From: an uncultured Lachnospiraceae bacterium
GTDB taxonomy: Bacteria > Bacillota > Clostridia > Lachnospirales > Lachnospiraceae
Direction: 5' to 3'
Length of the DNA stretch: 7,761 nucleotides
NCBI GenBank assembly: GCA_902783395.1
Contig: CACZRA010000317.1
Location: 1 to 7,761 of the forward strand
The notes beneath the pieces are model-generated. The model did no database searches. It was not told the DNA's origin and saw nothing but the letters and a program-made list of their open reading frames with translations. Shown here piece after piece: positions 1-5,526 of the stretch (positions within the stretch are counted from its first letter, which is position 1; every line of letters begins with the position of its first letter). Position numbers and translations under genes: made by a program.

Positions 1-3000
1 ACAGCTCAAAAGCTTTCTATCCTTAATATATTCATCATAAGGATGTTTGGAAAAGCCTGTACCCTTTCCGTAGGATATGGTGGAGGAGCCGTTTGTCGCA
101 GCTGCCTTGTATGTCCACGTAAGCTTTGATACAGAGGGCTTTCCGTATAAGGAGCCGAGCTTCGCCTGGATCTTTGCGGAGCAGCCTCTGGCAATGAAGG
201 CCTGCTCATTTGTGGGAACGGATGAAATATCCGAGGCCGGGATTATTACGTTAAGCTTTACACTTGCCTTTTTTCCGCTGCCATCGTCTGCCTTGCAGGT
301 AACGGTCGCACTGCCCGCTTTTAAGGCCTTCACCGTAACGCTCGCACCGGTGGCGGCACTTAAGGATATGACCTTGGAGTTATTTGTGCTCCAGATAACA
401 TTGGCTCCGGTATTCTTTGTGCTTTCTCCGGACAAAACAGTGGCCTTAAGGGTCAGGGAGGATTCATCGGCCTTTAATTTAGACGCTGATGTTTTGCTTT
501 TCGTGTTGGAAAAGTCCACAGTATACATCCTTGCCGAGGTAAGGGAGCCGGTCTTCTTATCATACGAAGGAATAAGTGCGTCAGAATTAACGGTCCCTGA
601 AGTTGCGATCTTTATTGAGCTGGCTTTATTTACGATGTAAGCCTGTTTGTTATATACCTTATTGGTACCGTCGGTCGATGTTGCGACGATGGTGAAATAC
701 TTTCCGACAGCTGTATCCTTTGCAAGCTTTACGTTTCCGTTATTCTCATTTATCGTAACGCCTGCCGGAGCATCCTTAATCGACCATTTTATTTTCTTAT
801 TGTCCGCATTCGAGGGCGTGACGGCCGCCTTGTAGGTAAAGGAAGGGCCCGGCGTAAGATAATACTGCCCGGTGACCGTTATGCCCGTGACAAGCTGTGA
901 GACCGTGACATTGCAGGTCGTGGTCTTGTTGCTGCCGTCAAGGGCTTTGCAGGTGATCTTTGCACTGCCCTTTCCCGCGGCCTTCACCGTCGCCTTATAT
1001 GATGTGTCTGAAGGGGTGACGGTCGCTACCTTCGGATTGCTGCTGGTCCACTGATATGCGATGGAGGAAGGCTTTTTCGGATTGTTCTTCGCGTCGGTAA
1101 GCGAGATCACCTCAAGTGCTCCGGTAGAGCCTTTGGTACCGAAGGTCAGGGACAGCTTTGTATTATCAAGGGCCAGAGCCTTGGCCATGGTTCCGTCCTT
1201 TACGGTAAGAGTGGTAGTGGCATACGGATTCTTACCGGAAGCATTTTGAGCCGCAGAAGTGCATTTGACCGTTATCTTTCCGGGTTTTCCGGATCTTGTT
1301 GTTACAAGTCCCGATTTGGCATCTATCTTTGCCCCCTCGGGCGCGGTATCTTTGTTGGTTATCTCCCAGGTAACCTTTTTGGTGGAGTTATCTGGGAGTA
1401 CCGTTGCCGTAAGCTGGAGGGATCCCCCCGCATATATGGAGGAGGGATGTGAGTTTATGGAGACCGACGTGGCCCTGTCCGCCACCTTAAAGCTCATTTG
1501 CGAGACATTGCTCAGCACTCCCATGCCGCTTACTGCAGCCGCTCGTATCGTGACCTTATCCCCGGGCTTTAATTTATATTTTGTAAGAAGTGATGATACA
1601 GAAACCGCACTGCTGTATACCACTCCTCTTGTGACGTTACCGTCGAGTATGGTGGGATTGCCTTCGTTTACCGTGTAGATTATCTTTCCGCCGAGCTTTG
1701 TGATACCGGCGCTGCCCGTGATGCTGTCTCCGGCCTTTATGGTCATTTTTGAATCATATGGAACGGTTCCTTTATCCAGGCCTGTTACGGAGATTGTTGG
1801 TGCAGTACGGTCGGGAGAGAACATCTTTGCAAGGTCTATGATTCCGGCTCCTGCGTCTGAGGACTTTCCCTTATTCGTGCTTTTTTTCAGAACCTTTTCC
1901 ATTTCGTCGGGGCTTACATGATGGCCGACGGCACTCATATAAAGGGCACAGGCGCCCGCGATCACGGGAGAGGCCTGGGAGGTACCGCTCATTTTCGTAT
2001 AGACCTTATATTCGGTATCTGAAGTGGGATCAACCTGTTCATCCTCGTCAGAACCGTTCCAGGCGGACCACATTATGAGACCCGGGGCCGCTATATCCAC
2101 ATAGGAGCCGTAATTTGAAAAGCCCGTTTTGTATCCGTCGGGTGTCACTGCGGCTACAGCTATGACGCCGTCATATGCCGCGGGATAGCTATAGCCGTTG
2201 GCCATTTCATTCCCCGCAGCGGCTACTATGGTGACCCCGTTATCATGGGCCTGCTGAATGGATTTATACAGGCTGTTACTGTAGGCCGGTCCTCCGAGAC
2301 TCATATTTATGATGTCTGCCCTCGGTTTTCCGCCGGAGAGCTCCGCGGCATAGTTTATAGCCTTTTTAAGATTGGCATCGGTATATCCGGTATCTTTCAC
2401 CTTTGCGGGAAGTCCCAGTATATTGACACCAGGCGCAATTCCTGCGCCGCCCTTCCCGTTCAGGCCCGCCGCGATTATGCCTGCGACATTGGTTCCGTGT
2501 CCGGATTCATCCGTAAGATTTTTTGCAACGTAATATCTTTTTAACCGGCTTCCGAATTCCTCATGCATTGATACTCCTTCATCTATGACAGCGACCGTGA
2601 CCTTTGTACTTCCGGTGGTCACTCCCCAGGCGGCATAGGTATGGATCATGTCATGGAACCACTGATATTTGTCAGAACCCGGATTTAAGAAAGGATCCGT
2701 TACCTTAGATCCGTAAAGGGAACTGTAAGACTGCTCCGTAGCGACCGAAGCAGCATATCTTTCGAACGCCTCGATATCTTCGGGCTCCGGTGCCGGTTCA
2801 TTATATATATAGTTCGGCTCCACGGGAGGGAGATCATAAGACAGATCCATGCCGGCAGAGACCGCTTCGTAAACGGTAGCACCTCCGGAAGGAAGCTTTA
2901 TCACGGCGACGCCCAGATCACAGGAATCAAGCATGCCGTTATATGCAAAGGCAGCAGCCTCCGCATAGCCTGCATCGTCTGTAGCCAATGTGATCTCGTC

Positions 3001-3474
3001 TTCGACATAGTCTTTGCCGGGAGTCATTTCTGCCAGAACGGAAAGGACATCATGATCTATAAGGGCCTGCTTTGTTTCCAGCTGCTCTTTGGTCAGCGTA
3101 TAGCCGTCGGGCATCCCCATAAGGCCGAAGGGGAGAGTGTCGGCAGATACGGTATCGACAGAAACACTGTCCCCCGGATCCTCCGTTCCGTTACCGGAAA
3201 CGTCTGATGAGGGATCATTTTCGGGGGGGCAGTTTACTGTATATTCCGAAGCGTCTTCGACGGAAAGATCAGAAATGCCGCCCTCCGTATCTTCAGGAGG
3301 ATCTGCGGATCCTTCTGTAAGATCCTCCGATAGCACGATCTCAGGAGCATCACCCGGATCCGCCGTTGAGGAAGCCTGGGAGACGGTATCCGCATAGGCT
3401 GAAGCAGGTGCTCCCAATATCAGCATGAGCATCAGAATAATGCTCAGTATCTTTATTGACCTTCTGTTTTTCAT
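1..3474 (-). CDS. Secreted S8 (subtilisin-like) serine protease with C-terminal Ig-like repeats, 3' end outside window
   Basis: This is one uninterrupted minus-strand reading frame of 1158 codons from the ATG at 3474 to the left edge, with no stop and no frameshift. The start follows a strong AAGGAGG site. Residues 1-28 are a signal peptide (basic KNRR start, Ile/Leu/Met core, AYA before Asp29), so export is expected. Residues 29-128 form an acidic linker. About 129-225 resembles an I9-type propeptide ending in VEPNYIY. The catalytic domain (about 260-550) shows all expected residues: Asp298 in VAVIDEGV, His326 in GHGTNVAG, oxyanion Asn422 in AAGNE and Ser499 in GTSQASP, so it should be active. 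About 558-665 is a beta-sandwich resembling chitobiase C-terminal/Fn3-like modules (KIIYTVNEGNPT). Four Ig-like BIG_2-type units follow (about 667-758, 759-858, 859-950, 951-1078), and a fifth begins. The Asp-Glu-Gly and Gln500 variants differ from the commoner DS/TG and GTSMAS. Substrate is unknown; any cell-wall anchor lies beyond the window. The family call is secure, the domain limits approximate. Confidence 0.93.
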   Translation of the reverse strand, partial: MKNRRSIKILSIILMLMLILGAPASAYADTVSQASSTADPGDAPEIVLSEDLTEGSADPPEDTEGGISDLSVEDASEYTVNCPPENDPSSDVSGNGTEDPGDSVSVDTVSADTLPFGLMGMPDGYTLTKEQLETKQALIDHDVLSVLAEMTPGKDYVEDEITLATDDAGYAEAAAFAYNGMLDSCDLGVAVIKLPSGGATVYEAVSAGMDLSYDLPPVEPNYIYNEPAPEPEDIEAFERYAASVATEQSYSSLYGSKVTDPFLNPGSDKYQWFHDMIHTYAAWGVTTGSTKVTVAVIDEGVSMHEEFGSRLKRYYVAKNLTDESGHGTNVAGIIAAGLNGKGGAGIAPGVNILGLPAKVKDTGYTDANLKKAINYAAELSGGKPRADIINMSLGGPAYSNSLYKSIQQAHDNGVTIVAAAGNEMANGYSYPAAYDGVIAVAAVTPDGYKTGFSNYGSYVDIAAPGLIMWSAWNGSDEDEQVDPTSDTEYKVYTKMSGTSQASPVIAGACALYMSAVGHHVSPDEMEKVLKKSTNKGKSSDAGAGIIDLAKMFSPDRTAPTISVTGLDKGTVPYDSKMTIKAGDSITGSAGITKLGGKIIYTVNEGNPTILDGNVTRGVVYSSAVSVSSLLTKYKLKPGDKVTIRAAAVSGMGVLSNVSQMSFKVADRATSVSINSHPSSIYAGGSLQLTATVLPDNSTKKVTWEITNKDTAPEGAKIDAKSGLVTTRSGKPGKITVKCTSAAQNASGKNPYATTTLTVKDGTMAKALALDNTKLSLTFGTKGSTGALEVISLTDAKNNPKKPSSIAYQWTSSNPKVATVTPSDTSYKATVKAAGKGSAKITCKALDGSNKTTTCNVTVSQLVTGITVTGQYYLTPGPSFTYKAAVTPSNADNKKIKWSIKDAPAGVTINENNGNVKLAKDTAVGKYFTIVATSTDGTNKVYNKQAYIVNKASSIKIATSGTVNSDALIPSYDKKTGSLTSARMYTVDFSNTKSKTSASKLKADESSLTLKATVLSGESTKNTGANVIWSTNNSKVISLSAATGASVTVKALKAGSATVTCKADDGSGKKASVKLNVIIPASDISSVPTNEQAFIARGCSAKIQAKLGSLYGKPSVSKLTWTYKAAATNGSSTISYGKGTGFSKHPYDEYIKDRKLLSC
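3391..3474 (-). other. Signal peptide of the S8 protease
   Basis: The first 28 codons encode a classical Sec signal. It has a basic n-region (K2, R4, R5, K8), a hydrophobic core rich in Ile, Leu and Met (about residues 9-21), and a small-residue c-region ending Ala-Tyr-Ala before Asp29, which fits the AXA rule of signal peptidase I. There is no Cys at +1, so it is not a lipoprotein. The cleavage point is inferred from the motif. Confidence 0.85.
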
Positions 3475-3480
3475 ACGCTG

Positions 3481-3487
3481 CCTCCTT
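3481..3487 (-). promoter_or_regulatory. Ribosome binding site of the S8 protease
   Basis: On the minus strand AAGGAGG lies 6 nt upstream of the ATG at 3474. It is a near-perfect Shine-Dalgarno at good spacing. It fixes the start codon, which is also the only one that places the signal peptide at the N terminus. Confidence 0.88.
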
Positions 3488-3494
3488 GTCATCT

Positions 3495-3530
3495 GTGGGG
3501 CGTCCCGGCGCCCTGCCTGTTTTTATTTTT
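3495..3530 (+). terminator. Terminator-like GC hairpin with T-tract in the divergent control region
   Basis: On the plus strand, 3495-3502 can pair with 3509-3516 in an 8-bp stem: five GC pairs next to the loop, two G-U wobbles, and an outer G-C. The TCCCGG loop is followed 3 nt later by TTTTTATTTTT (3520-3530). The wobbles become A-C mismatches on the other strand, so the structure favours a plus-strand transcript. No plus-strand gene ends here: the sequence lies inside the presumed leader of the minus-strand protease and before the thrS promoter. It may stop antisense transcription, or be a leader hairpin of the protease mRNA (5-bp stem in that sense). The role is uncertain. Confidence 0.35.
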
Positions 3531-3560
3531 AAGGCTGTCAGTTCAAGTGTTATATCTGTT

Positions 3561-3589
3561 ATTATTGCATGAAAAGAGCTTTAAAACAA
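3561..3589 (-). promoter_or_regulatory. Candidate sigma-A promoter of the S8 protease
   Basis: Read on the minus strand, TTGTTT (3589-3584) and AATAAT (3566-3561) are separated by 17 nt. The -10 matches the TATAAT consensus at five of six positions, while the -35 matches only in its TTG. Transcription would start near 3554 and give a leader of about 80 nt. A second possible -10, TATAAC at 3554-3549, lacks a good -35. The assignment rests on motif matching only. Confidence 0.42.
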
Positions 3590-3619
3590 TTATGCACCCG
3601 GAGGGTTTTATGGTATAAT
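3590..3619 (+). promoter_or_regulatory. Extended -10 promoter of thrS
   Basis: TGGTATAAT at 3611-3619 is a perfect TATAAT hexamer preceded by TG at the extended -10 position. The -35 is weak: TTATGC at 3590-3595 with an 18-nt spacer shares little with TTGACA, as is common for extended -10 promoters. Transcription should start around 3626, giving a leader of only about 36 nt before the ATG at 3662. It lies back to back with the candidate protease promoter. Confidence 0.65.
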
Positions 3620-3643
3620 CCTCATTTAGATATGCTTCTAAGC

Positions 3644-3650
3644 GGAGAGG
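3644..3650 (+). promoter_or_regulatory. Ribosome binding site of thrS
   Basis: GGAGAGG ends 11 nt before the ATG at 3662, which is rather long spacing but the only purine-rich site in the leader. It supports 3662 over the in-frame ATG at 3632, which has no such site and would lie only a few nucleotides from the predicted transcript start, and over the ATG at 3569, which lies upstream of the promoter. Confidence 0.6.
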
Positions 3651-3661
3651 ATAACAGCAAT

Positions 3662-5449
3662 ATGGAGAGAGAAGAGTTTTTATCACTGTACCGGCATTCG
3701 CTGGCACATGTTCTTGCGAAGGCAGTAATAGAGATATTCGGGAACGACGTTCAGTACGCGATAGGACCGCAGATAGCGGACGGAGCCTATTATGATTTCG
3801 TACTGCCGAGACCTGCATCTCCTGATGATTTTACGGCGATAGAGGAGAGGATGAGAGAAATACTCAAGAGGAAGGAGACCTGGACAAGGAAAGAGGTTTC
3901 CAAGCAGGATGCGCTTGAGCTTTTCAAGGATCAGAAGTACAAGGTCGAGATAATAAAAGATCTTCCCGAGGACGAGACCATAAGCATCTACTATACCGGA
4001 GATGATTATGTGGATCTGTGCCGCGGACCCCATGTGGAAAATTCTGCAGAGCTTCTGCAGGCGGCATTTAAGGTAAAGGCCGTATCTGCCGCATACTGGA
4101 GAGGTGATGCGAAGAACGATTCCATGCAGAGGATCTACATATATGCTTTTCCCTCAAAGGATGAATTAAAAAAGCATCTTGCCTTTGTAAAGGAGGCTGA
4201 GGAAAGAGATCATAAGAAGCTGGGCCCCGAACTGCAGCTCTTCATGTTTCACGAGACCGCACCCGGAATGCCCTACTGGCTTCCGAGAGGCTGGAGGATG
4301 TACAGGGCTCTGGTTCAATACTGGAGAGAGCTTCACGACAGGAACGGCTACCAGGAAATATCGGCTCCCGTGATAAACAATAAAAAGCTTTGGCTCATTT
4401 CGGGCCATTGGGCACATTATCAGGACAATATGTTCATAGTTCCCGGGACGACCTGGACACCGGATGCGGATGACGTGATGGCGGCAAAGCCCATGAACTG
4501 CCCTAACGCGATGAACACATACGCACGGACCAACCACTCCTACAGGGAGCTTCCGATCAGGTATAATGAGATAGACATGATCCACCGCAAGGAAAAGAGC
4601 GGAGCATTGAACGGACTTTTCAGGGTACAGGCCTTCAGACAGGACGACGACCATACCTTCGTTTCCATACCGCAGATAGAAGAGGAGATAGAAAACATCA
4701 TCTCCATAGCCGATGAGATATATTCCACCTTCGGAATAACCTACAGGGCGGAGCTTTCCACCAGACCTGAGGATTTCATGGGAGATATCGAGGACTGGAA
4801 TCAGGCGGAGGCTGCATTAAAGAGGATACTTGACAAGAAATACGGAGAAGGCGGTTATGAGATAAATGAAGGCGACGGAGCTTTCTACGGGCCGAAGATA
4901 GATCTCCAGATAAAGGATGCCATAGGCCGTGAATGGCAGTGCGGTACGGTGCAGCTTGATTTCCAGCTGCCGCATAATTTCGGTCTTACCTATCAGGATC
5001 AGAGCGGCCGGATGGTACAGCCCGTCGTGATACACAGAGCCATATTCGGATCCTTTGAAAGGTTCATAGGCATACTGATCGAAAACTTCAAGGGAGCCTT
5101 TCCTTTCTGGCTCTCTCCCTACCAGGTCGGTATCGTTCCGATAAGGACAGAGCATAATGAGTACGCGCTTGAGCTGAAGCGTATGCTTGAAAATATCGGA
5201 GTGCGTGTCGAATGCGATACGGCGGACAAGAATATGAACGAAAAAATAAAAGAATATAAGAATCTGAAGGATCCGTACATCATAGTCGTAGGTGACAAAG
5301 AGGTAGCAGAAAGAACGGTATCCATCAATATAAGAGGCGTGAAGCAGCAGCTCCACGGAGTGACGACGGATCAGCTTGCCGCCATGTGCAGGAAGATGAA
5401 CGACGAGCATCTGATAGAACTCATCACCTCGACGGAGGGGATAGGATAG
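3662..5449 (+). CDS. thrS: Threonyl-tRNA synthetase lacking the N-terminal TGS domain
   Basis: This cytoplasmic class II synthetase joins threonine to tRNA-Thr using ATP. The 595-residue protein begins directly in the editing domain: HSLAH holds H12 and H16, and CRGPH holds C120 and H124, the site that hydrolyses mischarged Ser-tRNA-Thr. The catalytic core spans about 194-483. The presumed zinc ligands C280 (PMNCP), H331 (QDDDH) and H458 (VIHRAI) are all present, as are motif 2 (around HRKEKSG and FRVQAFRQDD) and motif 3 (GSFERFIGILIE). The anticodon-binding domain fills about 484-595. E. coli ThrS has about 642 residues; the shortfall equals the missing TGS domain. Codons upstream of 3662 remain open to 3569 but encode no TGS-like sequence and cover the promoter. 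The active-site segment departs from the E. coli pattern (HRNEPSG, VRGFTQDDAH), suggesting a divergent ThrS subgroup. No T-box precedes it. A terminator follows. Confidence 0.95.
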   Translation: MEREEFLSLYRHSLAHVLAKAVIEIFGNDVQYAIGPQIADGAYYDFVLPRPASPDDFTAIEERMREILKRKETWTRKEVSKQDALELFKDQKYKVEIIKDLPEDETISIYYTGDDYVDLCRGPHVENSAELLQAAFKVKAVSAAYWRGDAKNDSMQRIYIYAFPSKDELKKHLAFVKEAEERDHKKLGPELQLFMFHETAPGMPYWLPRGWRMYRALVQYWRELHDRNGYQEISAPVINNKKLWLISGHWAHYQDNMFIVPGTTWTPDADDVMAAKPMNCPNAMNTYARTNHSYRELPIRYNEIDMIHRKEKSGALNGLFRVQAFRQDDDHTFVSIPQIEEEIENIISIADEIYSTFGITYRAELSTRPEDFMGDIEDWNQAEAALKRILDKKYGEGGYEINEGDGAFYGPKIDLQIKDAIGREWQCGTVQLDFQLPHNFGLTYQDQSGRMVQPVVIHRAIFGSFERFIGILIENFKGAFPFWLSPYQVGIVPIRTEHNEYALELKRMLENIGVRVECDTADKNMNEKIKEYKNLKDPYIIVVGDKEVAERTVSINIRGVKQQLHGVTTDQLAAMCRKMNDEHLIELITSTEGIG

Positions 5450-5464
5450 ATCATTTTTCAAAAC

Positions 5465-5495
5465 TGACAGGTTGTGAAAGCGGCCTGTCATTTTT
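5465..5495 (+). terminator. Rho-independent terminator after thrS
   Basis: TGACAGG (5465-5471) pairs perfectly with CCTGTCA (5484-5490), and TTTTT (5491-5495) follows directly. The stem can be lengthened inward by two T-G wobbles and one G-C pair, closing a six-base TGAAAG loop. It begins 15 nt after the thrS stop codon. It should end most thrS transcripts and separate thrS from carB, although leaky readthrough into the same-strand carB is possible. Confidence 0.82.
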
Positions 5496-5500
5496 ATAGT
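5472..5500 (+). promoter_or_regulatory. Candidate carB promoter overlapping the thrS terminator
   Basis: TTGTGA (5472-5477) and TATAGT (5495-5500) are spaced by 17 nt and match the sigma-A consensus at four and five of six positions. The start would fall near 5507, leaving a leader of about 20 nt with the ribosome site. The -35 sits in the terminator loop and the -10 starts at the end of its T-tract. This is motif-based only; AATAAT at 5502-5507 is an alternative -10 without a well-placed -35. Confidence 0.35.
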
Positions 5501-5509
5501 GAATAATTT

Positions 5510-5518
5510 GGAGAGGGG
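5510..5518 (+). promoter_or_regulatory. Ribosome binding site of carB
   Basis: GGAGAGGGG ends 8 nt before the ATG at 5527. Together with the match of the N terminus to the CarB family (about ten residues before the GSGPIIIGQ loop), it fixes the start. Confidence 0.75.
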
Positions 5519-5526
5519 ATAAACAA

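Noticed and set aside
6..209. Minus-strand 67-codon frame at the left edge
   Set aside because: It overlaps the protease in another frame on the same strand, and its product is a low-complexity Arg/Pro/Ser sequence; the protease frame stays open through this segment.
77..1921. Several plus-strand open frames of 60-187 codons opposite the protease
   Set aside because: They are shadows of the 1158-codon minus-strand protease, which has a signal peptide, catalytic motifs and repeats. The plus-strand frames have no consistent ribosome sites and encode no recognisable domain.
3533..3542. Shared ACTGACAG octamer between the protease leader (minus strand) and the thrS terminator (plus strand, 5463-5470)
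   Set aside because: An 8-base match is expected by chance at this scale, and the copy near 3540 has no matching second arm.
3569..3661. Upstream ATG at 3569 as the start of thrS
   Set aside because: The extra 31 codons contain the perfect TGGTATAAT promoter element and show no similarity to a TGS domain. There is no ribosome site before 3569.
5450..5526. PyrR-type attenuator in front of carB
   Set aside because: The GGAGAGGGG sequence superficially resembles part of a PyrR site but serves as the ribosome site. The spacer has only one hairpin, with no antiterminator alternative.
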